The position numbers and the translations under genes were made by a program. From Paulinella micropora (Eukaryota; Cercozoa; Imbricatea; Euglyphida), in assembly GCA_009731375.1 (NCBI GenBank), contig BJOX01000026.1:1203957-1241464 (forward strand): a stretch of 37,508 nucleotides of DNA, read 5' to 3'. The notes under the pieces were generated by a model that had not been told where the DNA came from, did not search any database, and was given only the letters and a program-made list of their open reading frames with translations. How positions within the stretch are numbered: position 1 is the first letter of the stretch; each line of letters begins with the position of its first letter. Below, one piece after another: positions 29,200 through 37,508 of the stretch.

Positions 29200-29622
29200 G
29201 TAGTAGTAGCAGCAGCAGCAGCAGCAGCAGAAGAAGAAGAAGAAGAAGAAGAAGAAGAAGAAGAAGAGAAGAAGAAGAAGAAGAAGACGACGACGACGAC
29301 GACGACGACGACGAAGAAGAAGAAGAAGAAGAAGAAGAAGAAGAAGAAGAAGAAGAAGAAAGGGAAGAAGAAGAGGAGGAGGAGCAGGAGAAAGGAGGAG
29401 GAGCAGGAGAAAGGAGGAGGAGGAAGAAGAGAAGGAGAAGGAAGAGAAGGAGAAGGAAGAGGAGGTGGAGAAGGAAGAGGAGGAGAAGGAAGAGGAGGAG
29501 GAGGAAGAGGAGGAGGAGCAGGAGGAGGAGGAGGAGGAGAAGAAGAGGAAGAAGAAGGAGAAGAAGAAGAAGAAAAAGAAGAAGGAGGAGGAGGAAAATC
29601 AAGAGGACGAAGAAAAAGTGCT
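29200..29622 (+). repeat. Purine-strand tract: (AGC)n, (GAA)n, (GAC)n, (GGA)n
   Basis: The plus strand is almost entirely purine for about 400 bases, built from AGC, GAA, GAC and GGA triplets and AGGAGA mixtures. Translated frames are low-complexity on both strands. Such mirror-symmetric purine tracts can form triplex (H-) DNA. Confidence 0.85.
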
Positions 29623-29778
29623 GAATGAAACATATTAGCATAGCAACAAGGAACAACCTTACATACATACAAGTATATATATACACATAAAACTTCCTTA
29701 CTAGCTTAAGTTCTTTGAGTACACTACATACATAAATTACATACATAAATTTACATAGATAAATTACATACAAATGTA

Positions 29779-29838
<60 letters not shown>

Positions 29839-30280
29839 NNNNNNNNNNGTGCGAACTTGGATCGCTACATACATACATATATACATATACATACATAGAT
29901 GCATACATACATACAAGCATACAAACATACGTATGCACATACATACATACCTGTGCATACATGCATACCTACCTTGATACATACATACATACATACATAC
30001 ATACACATACAGACATACAAACATACAAACATACAGACAGACAGACATACATACATAGATATACATACCTCTGATCGCTGTTCTACGCCAGCGGATCCGC
30101 CAAACTGCCAACAGCAGCTGTAACAGAGAGAGAGAGAGAGAGAGAGAGAAGAGTGGGGGGGGGGGGGGGGGGAAAAAAAAAAAAAAAGAAAANNNNNNNN
30201 NNCTGAATGGCTCCTAATCAGGCTCAAAACACTGCAAATCACATCTTCACGTCAAGCGGCCAACAGGTTGGAAAATCTAT
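29623..30280. repeat. Poly-A, (CATA)n, (GA)n and G-run, with two 10-N gaps
   Basis: About 150 bp of AT-rich DNA, poly-A 29780-29838, gap 29839-29848, (CATA)n 29860-30063, (GA)n 30124-30149, G-run 30155-30172, gap 30193-30202, then unique sequence. No gene. Confidence 0.8.
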
Positions 30281-30491
30281 CATTATCGTTATCGTTATTG
30301 TCGTTATCGTTATCGTTATCATCATCATCATCATCGTCATCATCATCATCATCCTTATCATTATCGTTATCGTTATCATTATCGTTATCATTATCATCAC
30401 TATTATCATTATTATCCTTATTACTATCATCACTATCATCTTTATTCTTCTTAAGTCATTATTATTTTTACTGTTATTCTTATTATTATTA

Positions 30492-30545
<54 letters not shown>

Positions 30546-30553
30546 TACTATTA

Positions 30554-30585
<32 letters not shown>
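30281..30585 (+). repeat. (TTATCR)n then (TTA)n microsatellite
   Basis: A TTATCG/TTATCA hexamer mixture covers 30281-30440, passing into (TTA)n at about 30476-30585. The latter abuts the 232-bp direct repeat on the left side of the LINE. Confidence 0.85.
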
Positions 30586-30588
<3 letters not shown>

Positions 30589-30817
30589 CCCAATGGCCTC
30601 AAGGCGTTAAACTGTGACGCCAACTCATAACCCTTTGGTGGTAGATGCTGGGGAGGAGGGTCGTTGCGCGCGTAAAAGATCTTAAACTCCGCATATGCTG
30701 GTTGATAGCCCAGGACCCAGCAGACACCAGATTGTTATGGGTGGGGTTTCGAGGCAGCTCTAGCAACCGCGCTTGGTGTATGCACTTGCACATTCGGTGA
30801 CGTCTTGCAAGAGGTTG
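30586..30817 (+). repeat. 232-bp direct repeat, left copy
   Basis: It begins CAGCCCAATGGCCTCAAGG directly after (TTA)n and ends at the gap. It matches 37260-37491 (offset 6674), with differences seen only at AAACT/TATAT near position 26. Noncoding on both strands as far as can be seen. It may be the end of another LINE or SINE family. Confidence 0.85.
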
Positions 30818-31015
30818 NNNNNNNNNNNNNNNNNNNNNNNNNNNNNNNNNNNNNNNNNNNNNNNNNNNNNNNNNNNNNNNNNNNNNNNNNNNNNNNNNNN
30901 NNNNNNNNNNNNNNNNNNNNNNNNNNNNNNNNNNNNNNNNNNNNNNNNNNNNNNNNNNNNNNNNNNNNNNNNNNNNNNNNNNNNNNNNNNNNNNNNNNNN
31001 NNNNNNNNNNNNNNN
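30818..31015. other. 198-N assembly gap
   Basis: It separates the left 232-bp repeat from a short (TTA)n tract that precedes the LINE. Confidence 0.9.
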
Positions 31016-31137
31016 TTATTATTATTCTGGAGGGGTGCACAAGATGGCACTCCACGGGAAGAGGAGGTGGTTGGGCCTCTCCCCACAAATGTGACCGCTT
31101 GGGGAGGGCGGTCACCGGGATATGCGCAACTCTCAAC

Positions 31138-31284
31138 TGGGCATTTACTCGGTAGGGGTTCGGCCAGGCAGGTTGTGGGGTTGTCTGTTGGATTGTTGAT
31201 TGGCTCGTTTTTCTTGGCTGTTGGTTTGGGTCTGGTTTCCTGGTTAGCCCATTTTCGCCGAATTTCCTGCCGAGTAAATGCCTG
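31138..31284. repeat. Long-range inverted repeat in LINE 5' region
   Basis: GGCATTTACTCGG (31140-31152) pairs perfectly with CCGAGTAAATGCC (31270-31282), enclosing about 117 bp. The stem extends with mismatches. Confidence 0.6.
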
Positions 31285-31354
31285 GGGGCTTCCAGTTCCG
31301 GTTTGGTGATCTTGTTGAGGTGAGCATTCGGAGGAAACAGTACCGAGATGGGTT

Positions 31355-31441
31355 GAAGATAGGATTCACATTGAGCCGAGATGGGGCCGAGTTGACCTGT
31401 CCAACTCGGCTCCATTTCGGCTTCATGTTAATCCTATCTTC
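31355..31441. repeat. 40-bp-arm hairpin in LINE 5' region
   Basis: Arms 31355-31394 and 31402-31441 pair at 35 of 40 positions around a 7-nt loop. The outer 12 bp (GAAGATAGGATT) and inner 9 bp (GCCGAGTTG) are perfect. It is a strong RNA structure upstream of the LINE ORF. Confidence 0.8.
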
Positions 31442-32011
31442 ATCCTATCTGGGTTTTGTCTCCTCCCTATCTTCGCTTCTTCGGGGTTGCCTAACTGGAA
31501 TACATGATGACGCGCACGCTGGAGAGGGGCTTCAGTCGGTCCCAATGCCTTGCCAGTGCCTTGCTGCGTTGCCGTGCCTTGCCCCATGCACTCACACCCT
31601 CCACCGTTGCGATTCTAACTGAGCAGCTTCGGCTGGGATTACTATACTTGTCTGTAAGACCCTATAGGTACCGCTAGGTTCGCGCCTTCTATACCCACCT
31701 GGGGGAGGAGTTTCAGCGGCACGCCGTCCGATCTGGCTCCACTCGGGGACACCCGTACCCCATGATGTGTATTGTTAGGAGCAGCTGAAAGTCCATAAGG
31801 CATGAGAGTAGAGGCGTTGGCGATGCGATGGAGAGTGTGTGTAGTGCGTGAGGCAGGTTCTGGTGACGCTGGGGGTGCTGGCGGGCGCCCAAGAAGCGAC
31901 GCGGCAGCATCCTGTGACACCGGCGGAAGTGCGTGTAGTGTGTGTTGCAGATACCGCCGATGCTATTTGAATGGACGGACGCTTTCCTCAGCGTAAAGAG
32001 GCGAGGCGGTG
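31442..32011 (+). promoter_or_regulatory. LINE 5' untranslated region
   Basis: GC-rich sequence without a convincing ORF between the hairpin and the main LINE ORF. It contains repeated TGCCTTGCC-like words at 31548-31585. Small ORFs (for example 31802-31996) have no recognisable product. Confidence 0.45.
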
Positions 32012-34612
32012 ATGGCCAGCGACATTGGCCGTCTACTACTCTCAATGGATTACAAATACGCGAAGCACGGAGCTACCACTGTGGCCCTTATGGGACAAGG
32101 TAGAATCGCTGAAGACCTGGACAATCCCCGTGGGAATGCCTCTTCGACGGGCTCTGGCCCGATGTCCCAGGATGGGAGGATGAGGGCTCGCGTATATGAC
32201 GGATTTCCTGAACCACGTGGAGAGGCTACCTTAGCTGCGCCTCATCCTTCCTCCCCAAACCTGGCACACGGGTCGGCGCTTCAACATAAGGCGAGCGGCG
32301 CTATATGGCAGATGGCACCGCCGCCTCGACGGTACCGGCGGGTAGATCGGTACGACAAGGACGGGCGTAATCTGATTGTCTGGGGGCTCTCAGAACGCGC
32401 CAATCTACAGGAAATCGCCTCCAAAATGAGCGGTCGTGGTCTGGTGGTCCCGGTAATGGAGTGGCAAGGCCAGCGAGTGTCTCGTCACCTGGAGCTGGTC
32501 TACGAGGACGATGACAGCAGGCAGACGGCGTTGCAGCAACTCAAACATCCCAAATTCTTCGGCAGAGGGGTCAATGTGACCCTTGGGCGCAGGTTCAGGG
32601 ACAGGGAACGTGCCCGAAGGCTTATCCGCATCCATCTGCGTGGGGAAGCGGCAGTCCGGAAGATGGAAGCTGCGACGGGATATCGCGTCTTGCCTCTGCA
32701 TGAAGAATGTGTTGATGATGTGCAGGTGGTGCCTTCGGCATTGGCTGCCGATGCGCCTGAGTGTGTGTCTGAGTGTGTTGATGTGCAGGTGGTGCCCCTG
32801 CATTCGGTGGCCGGTGCAGTGGGGGACCAACCTGCGCAAGCACCTGCAGAGGGGGGCAGCATGGGGGTGGATGCCAAGCGCGGCCGTCGGGTCCGGAAAC
32901 GAGCCAAGAAACACCGCTCCAAGCAGTTCGACACCGGCTTCAAGCTACTCGTCGCGAGTCACAACTGGCAGGGTAAAACGGGATACGAAAACGTTGGCAC
33001 GGCGGAATGGGCATCATTCTACAAGCACAAGGGATGGCTAGTCATCGGGGCTCAGGAGCACCGCATGGGCAAAAAGCAACTTTCCAAATGCAGCCTGGAT
33101 GGATTCCGGATTTTTGGAAAACCTGCGGAGGTCAGCGAGAAAAATCGCTGCAAGGGTGGGGTTCTATTCGCGGTGGCTAACTTCCTTGGTCCGTATTGTA
33201 ACGTGGTGTCAGCCCCCGTCGACCACCGGCAGCAAGTGTGGATGCGTATCGCCTCGGGTGTTACCGGCGCTCAGGATATCTATGTGGGCAACGGCTACTT
33301 TCCCCAGGAAACGCAGGAAGAAGAGTCGTCAGAGGCGTATGCGGCCTGGCAGGCAGCTATAGCTTTTTTTGGAGCCAAAGGTCTTGTGGTCACGGTGGCG
33401 GATGCCAACGCGAAGCTCGGGCCGGCATGCAGCCGAAAAGAGGAGGGCATCGTCGGTCAGCAGGGGGAGGCCGATGAAAAGGGAGCACCGGTACGTTCGA
33501 AGAATGGCAAGAGACTCGCGGCTGTCCTCGTCGCTACGGGCCTGCGAAATCTGAGCGGCTTCTCGTGCCCAGTGGAAGGGTCCTACTGGTGGTCCCGGCA
33601 TGAGGAGCGCGGCATGGGCACAGGCAAGCACCTCCTCGATTACATCTGCGCGTCGCCTGGCTTGGCAGCTGGAGCAAAGTTCGGAGTATGCGAAGATGAT
33701 CTTGACACGGACCACAAGGCAGTATGGGCCGAACTGACGTGGAGCGGCCAGCGCCGACCAAAGCGGGCTGCGAAACCTTACAGGTCCTTTCGTGTTGATG
33801 AGCTTATTGGTGCTGGTGTTTTAGGTAATGACCACGCTGCGAAGCAAGCGCTGGATTGTCTACGCGGCAAGTTCGATGACGTATTCCAGCATTGCCTACA
33901 GGAGCTTGGAGTGCATCAGCTGCCTGAGCTTGACCTATCGGGTGGTGCCGACAGCCAATGGGTGGTAGACGGCGTCACCGAGAAAGTGGCGCAGTCCTTC
34001 CGAATGGCGGCGCACCGGGTCCTTGGCTCCAGATGTATACGACCCCGCTTCACCAACAATTGGTTGGATGGGGAGCTAAAGGAGCTCATTCAACAGCGTC
34101 GGGAGGCCTACGCAGCATACAGGAAGGATGAATCGAATGCGGAAGTCCCTGAATTGGCTACGTCTCCGCAAGCAAATTCGGAAGGCAACTCGGGCCAAGA
34201 AGTCCGCCTCCTTCAAGCAAGTGCAGGGAGAAGCGGTCAAATGTCAACGCGAGCAATCCTCCAAGCGCTTTTGGCTACTCGCGAAGCGGCTTGGCGGGGC
34301 GCAGAACGAAGGTCTCCGCGGTGCAAAGGGAGGATGGTTCACTGGCGTGTACGCTGCAAGTGGGAGGAATTTCGGAAAAAGTCGGTGAAGCCACGGGAAA
34401 ACTCTGCAAGTGCAGCGGTTGTGGTGGAGTGCTGTGCAGAAGAAAGCTCGCTGGAGTGGGAGGACGCCGAAGCTAAGCGGCAGTTCCACTGGAACGATCG
34501 CTTCAGAGATGAGGTGGCCCGGTCTATGAAGGAGCACGAAGAAGGTGAAGACACTTGCGAAGAGCTGGACAAACCGTTCACGCAAGAGGAGGTCCTTGCA
34601 AGCCCTGAGTAA
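32012..34612 (+). CDS. LINE ORF: RRM-like region plus APE-type endonuclease, 866 aa
   Basis: I take ATG 32012 (an in-frame GTG precedes it). Residues about 110-225 contain GRNLIVWGLSERANL and a charged alpha/beta region resembling the RRM-like nucleic-acid chaperone part of LINE proteins. About 310-595 is an exonuclease-endonuclease-phosphatase domain that nicks target DNA: N in ASHNWQ, E in IGAQEHRM, Asn/Tyr in VGNGYF, DANAK, HLLDYICAS and the final DTDHKAVWAEL, so the catalytic Asn, Glu, Asp and His residues appear intact. A helical linker with repeated basic segments leads toward RT (KPFTQEEV near the end). The frame then ends at TAA 34610-34612 and coding continues in another frame, so the stop reflects a frameshift and not the true protein end. 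Confidence 0.85.
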   Translation: MASDIGRLLLSMDYKYAKHGATTVALMGQGRIAEDLDNPRGNASSTGSGPMSQDGRMRARVYDGFPEPRGEATLAAPHPSSPNLAHGSALQHKASGAIWQMAPPPRRYRRVDRYDKDGRNLIVWGLSERANLQEIASKMSGRGLVVPVMEWQGQRVSRHLELVYEDDDSRQTALQQLKHPKFFGRGVNVTLGRRFRDRERARRLIRIHLRGEAAVRKMEAATGYRVLPLHEECVDDVQVVPSALAADAPECVSECVDVQVVPLHSVAGAVGDQPAQAPAEGGSMGVDAKRGRRVRKRAKKHRSKQFDTGFKLLVASHNWQGKTGYENVGTAEWASFYKHKGWLVIGAQEHRMGKKQLSKCSLDGFRIFGKPAEVSEKNRCKGGVLFAVANFLGPYCNVVSAPVDHRQQVWMRIASGVTGAQDIYVGNGYFPQETQEEESSEAYAAWQAAIAFFGAKGLVVTVADANAKLGPACSRKEEGIVGQQGEADEKGAPVRSKNGKRLAAVLVATGLRNLSGFSCPVEGSYWWSRHEERGMGTGKHLLDYICASPGLAAGAKFGVCEDDLDTDHKAVWAELTWSGQRRPKRAAKPYRSFRVDELIGAGVLGNDHAAKQALDCLRGKFDDVFQHCLQELGVHQLPELDLSGGADSQWVVDGVTEKVAQSFRMAAHRVLGSRCIRPRFTNNWLDGELKELIQQRREAYAAYRKDESNAEVPELATSPQANSEGNSGQEVRLLQASAGRSGQMSTRAILQALLATREAAWRGAERRSPRCKGRMVHWRVRCKWEEFRKKSVKPRENSASAAVVVECCAEESSLEWEDAEAKRQFHWNDRFRDEVARSMKEHEEGEDTCEELDKPFTQEEVLASPE

Positions 34613-35271
34613 CCACGAACGAGATGCTCAAGTATGGCGGCGCCTACATCAATGGCTACTCAACGCAGTACTTCAACTGGATTCGAGAAGCCGAGAGGAC
34701 TCCAAAAGCTTGGGGCAAGGGAATCATCGTCAATATCCCCAAGGGTGGGGATCCTACGATCCTGACAACTGGAGGGATATCTCGATTATTAGTTGCCTTG
34801 GTAAGCTGTATCTGTCCTTGTTAGCTACTCGTCTAACGCTCTTCGTGGATTGCCCGGATAAGCTAAGTCCAGAACAGGGAGGCTTCCGCCCGGGGCGTCG
34901 CACTACGGATCAGGTCTTTACCCTTTGGCAGAGGCTGAAGGGGCGTCAGCTGCAGAAGCGGGAGTCGTTTGTCCTGTTCGTCGATCTACGCAAGGCTTTC
35001 CCGTCTGTATGGAGAGATGGCCTATTTGAGAGGCTCTGGAAGCTGGGTGTAAGGGGCACGTTCTGGCGAACGCTACGCAGGTGCTACGAGCAGACTTCGT
35101 CTCAAGTGCTAGTTGATGGAGCACTAACCCCCGAAGTACTGGAGGGTGTAGGGGTCCAACAGGGGTCCCCTCTCTCTCCCACACTCTTCAACGTCTTTAT
35201 GTGATCGGTTGGCGAGTGCCCTCAAGATCACGGATGTGAAGCGGCTGAACGACATCAAGGCACTTCTCTAG
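34613..35271 (+). pseudogene. LINE reverse transcriptase, fingers and palm, frameshifted, YADD disrupted
   Basis: Coding similarity moves between frames. LKYGGAYINGYSTQYFNWI and WGKGIIVNIPKGGD are read at 34624-34750. YDPDNWRDISIISCLGK, EQGGFRPGRRTTDQVF, FVLFVDLRKAFPSV (motif A Asp) and VQQGSPLSPTLFNVF (motif B) are read in a second frame up to TGA near 35204. DRLASALK...DIKALL is then read in the third frame. Directly after LL comes TAG (35269-35271) and then ADDVALIAH, so the aromatic residue of the catalytic [FY]ADD motif is a stop codon. With at least three frameshifts this copy cannot make RT. Confidence 0.85.
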
Positions 35272-37115
35272 GCGGACGACGTGGCCCTCATCGCTCACAG
35301 TCGCACCGAGCTCCAGAAGATGGTCAATGTTGTGGCCAAGTTCGCGGAAGATTATCGGCTGGAAGTCAACTTGAAGCCCGGCAAGACGGAAATCATGCCC
35401 ATTTACACGTCGAGCAAGGCGAAACGACCAAGTATCAGGGAGCGAGGTGAGCCCGTGGTGTGGTTTCGCGGCCAGAAGCTTTGTGTCACCAGTCAGTACA
35501 AGTACCTGGGAGTGGTTATCACCGACGACCTGAAGTGGAAGGAGCAGGCCCTGCGGGCTACGCGTGTCACTGAAGTCGCCACCGCAGGTTGGTACTCTTT
35601 GTGGTGTGCAGGTGAGATACAAGCTAGGTATCGTCTCATGTGCTGGAATCAACTTGTGGGGGCCAAGCTGAAGTACGCCTTCGATGTCTGGCGTGCCCCC
35701 GTATCGCAGCTCACCAAGCTGGAGGCAGCTATGCTGCGCCCCATGCGAATGATTCTCGGCATCAGCCCTAAGACAAGCAAGTGGATTACACTCTTTCTGG
35801 CGCGCTCTTTGAGTGCGGAGCGTTTGCGACGGGCGGCGCAACTGAAGTTCTATGGACGGCTGCGTGTCCTACCGGAGAAGCGATTTCCTGTCATCGCATC
35901 TCAAGTCAAATCCGACTGGACNNNNNNNNNNTACCGGAGGAGCGATTTCCTGTCATCGCATCTCAAGTCAAATCCGACTGGACTGCGGAGGCCGAAGGCG
36001 GTATCAGGGACTCAATGGATCTACAACAAGGGCTTCAGAAGCTCCTAAATAGCTCAGAGAAGGACCTCGAGGGTTGGAGGTCGACTGTGGACAAGTGGGC
36101 CCTTCAGCAGGACGTCAAGATGGTGCAGCAACTGATGTGGGACAAGCGAGAGGCAGGCAGCGATCTTACTGATGGCCTGCGAGTCATCCTAAGACAAGTC
36201 TTTGGAACTAAGGAGTTCCCAAGATGGGTAGCCCTTGATGATGCGCATTATAATCTGCTTCGGAGAAGGTTGCTCAGCTGCAACAACCGCCTTCGGTTGT
36301 ACCGCAGCAAGTTGGTCAGTGGCATGTCCCCTCGCTGCTTCTGTTGTCATGATGATGTCAATGAGTCCCTTGCGCACTTCTTATGGGATTGCCCCATGCA
36401 TGAGGCGAGACGTAAGCAGCTGTTGCTGAGTATGCAGAGGCTCGGGGGCATGGGTGTGGGGGGTGCTGAAGGGGATGGAGGGAGTGAGGAGGGTGGTGAG
36501 GTCGTAGGCGGCGAGGTTGTGGTTGAGGATGTGTTGCTTGGGCGGGAGCGGGAGGGCTCTGTGCAGCAGGGTTGGGATGATATGTCGCCTGAGGATCAAT
36601 CACGTTTGTTTTGTAAGTTTTTTCAGGGGAAGTCGCGCTTCCGCAGTAACTTTAGGCTTGCTGCGTTGTTAGGGGTTACAGCGTTGCGTCCCCCTCCAAA
36701 GTTGGATGTGTTGTTTGGATCATATGTGTCTGAGTGTTGGTCTGCTAGGGAGGGTAAAAGGGAGGAGCTTGGGGTGGAGGATGGGGGCGAGGAGGTGATT
36801 GACCTCACTGAGGTTCCATCAGCTTCTGTCCCACCCTCTCCCCCAAGTGACGTTGATGTTGAGCGGCGCGGCCGTCCGCGCAGTGTGGACGTCCTGGCTA
36901 GAGAGAGGGGTTCGGGAGCGCAGCGTAGCGTCTCCGAGTTCTTCTCTTCAGCTAACACCCTCGCATCTAGCTCTTCATGCACTTCACAGCCCCCATCTGC
37001 CCCTGCTGTCGCTGTTGCTGCTATGTCTGTTTGGTGTTGTGAGAATGCGTTGGGATCGGCTGACCCCGGTGACCCCATGGAGGCACATGTCCAGGATCTG
37101 GATCTGATGCCATAG
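35272..37115 (+). pseudogene. LINE RT C-terminal palm, thumb and zinc-knuckle region, split by false gap
   Basis: From ADDVALIAH the frame continues (EVNLKPGKTEIM, SQYKYLGVVITDDLKW, a typical RT motif D/E and thumb) to 35921. A 10-N gap (35922-35931) is flanked by the same 52-bp sequence on both sides (35870-35921 and 35932-35983, one mismatch). Collapsing it brings the left frame exactly into the right frame, which continues to TAG 37113-37115. The right part holds a CFCCH...H...C knuckle (SPRCFCCHDDVNESLAHFLW then DC), then acidic, Gly- and Pro-rich tail sequence. Apart from the gap this portion is open. Confidence 0.85.
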
Positions 37116-37126
37116 TCTGAGGAAGC

Positions 37127-37127
37127 C

Positions 37128-37174
<47 letters not shown>

Positions 37175-37259
37175 GTAAATCTGCCTTGGAGTGTTGACTG
37201 TGACATATTTGAGGGAAATCCCGATGAAAAAACCTAGTCACACTTGCTAAACAGAGTTC
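37127..37259 (+). repeat. (TTA)n tail and short unique spacer
   Basis: (TTA)n at 37127-37173 follows the LINE ORF end by 11 bp. About 86 bp of unique sequence separates it from the right 232-bp repeat. Confidence 0.75.
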
Positions 37260-37491
37260 CAGCCCAATGGCCTCAAGGCGTTATATTGTGACGCCAACTC
37301 ATAACCCTTTGGTGGTAGATGCTGGGGAGGAGGGTCGTTGCGCGCGTAAAAGATCTTAAACTCCGCATATGCTGGTTGATAGCCCAGGACCCAGCAGACA
37401 CCAGATTGTTATGGGTGGGGTTTCGAGGCAGCTCTAGCAACCGCGCTTGGTGTATGCACTTGCACATTCGGTGACGTCTTGCAAGAGGTTG
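37260..37491 (+). repeat. 232-bp direct repeat, right copy
   Basis: Near-identical to 30586-30817. Downstream bases CTGGGACTGCGGAATAA (37492-37508) run to the window edge and could be the start of a (TAA)n tail, which would make this block the 3' end of a separate retroposon family. Confidence 0.85.
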
Positions 37492-37508
37492 CTGGGACTG
37501 CGGAATAA

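Larger units (their letters stand above)
31016..37173 (+). mobile_element. APE-type LINE (non-LTR retrotransposon), full-length-like but decayed
   Basis: The element begins after (TTA)n at 31016-31026, has a structured 5' region of about 1 kb, a coding region with RRM-like, endonuclease, reverse transcriptase and zinc-knuckle parts (32012-37115), and ends in (TTA)n at 37127-37173. No LTR is present. Coding order EN-RT-knuckle is that of APE-class LINEs; the clade cannot be fixed by eye. Confidence 0.8.

Noticed and set aside
29057-29962. 301-aa Leu/Ser/Phe-rich minus-strand ORF like a membrane protein
   Set aside because: It is produced by the purine-rich triplet repeats and poly-A run, and it spans a gap.
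32405-34585. Minus-strand ORFs opposite the LINE coding region
   Set aside because: They mirror the GC-rich codon pattern of the plus-strand LINE ORF and show no recognisable domain.
724-35271. In-frame TAA/TAG codons in three unrelated elements (841, 4533, 35269) as a sign that the host reads TAA/TAG as glutamine
   Set aside because: Many intact ORFs here end at TAA or TAG followed by clearly noncoding sequence (gene A, integrase, LINE end), and the LINE TAG sits where Tyr or Phe is required, not Gln. Separate explanations per site fit better.

Overview
The window is eukaryotic nuclear DNA from a repeat-dominated draft scaffold. It holds a Ty1/copia-type retroelement, an APE-endonuclease LINE, long micro- and minisatellites, assembly gaps (several of exactly 10 N) and homopolymer runs, and no recognisable host housekeeping gene. 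A virophage/Polinton-like cluster next to a copia element and a protist-looking LINE makes an alga or other unicellular eukaryote my preferred host, but the sequence does not settle the lineage. An invertebrate cannot be excluded.

Layout. (1) 1-3411: AT-rich remnant of an integrated Polinton-like virus or virophage-like element. It has a fibre-like gene running off the left edge, a coiled-coil gene cut by a gap, a truncated DUF5754-like gene, an rve-type integrase with a D-D(35)-D triad, and two unrecognised genes. It ends in a strong hairpin. (2) 3412-11996: two near-identical same-strand copies of an unrecognised 4-5 kb element, separated by a 476-N gap. (3) 11997-17179: a decayed, 5'-truncated copia element on the minus strand, inserted at the right end of copy 2. 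(4) 17180-18720: microsatellites and a MITE-like inverted-repeat element. (5) 18733-24180: the third and most complete copy of the unknown element. (6) 24181-30585: AT-rich DNA, microsatellites and three families of minisatellite. (7) 30586-37508: a decayed 6 kb LINE lying between TTA-repeat tracts and flanked by a 232-bp direct repeat.

The most novel item is the three-copy element. It carries two convergent genes that I do not recognise. Gene A is on plus, with a basic N-terminal segment and a PIP-box-like motif. Gene B is on minus and is acidic and proline-rich, with a folded C-terminal part. Gene B's frame stops at a TAG whose context (CAA TAG CAG) closely matches the tobamovirus-type readthrough signal, and 79 further Cys-rich, coding-like codons follow in frame. 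Downstream of gene B each copy has about three 170-bp tandem repeats and a cluster of about 65-70-bp palindromic units that share inverted ends (CTGTCAGAACC...GGTTCTGRCAG) but differ inside and occur in both orientations. This could be a new class of transposon, an endogenous DNA virus fragment or a satellite-associated gene pair. No transposase or polymerase was recognised, so its means of movement is unknown.

Decay differs between elements. The copia and LINE polyproteins carry several frameshifts and stops, one of them in the LINE YADD motif. The three copies of the unknown element are nearly identical and so are recent, or partly an assembly effect. One LINE break at 35922 is clearly an assembly artefact.
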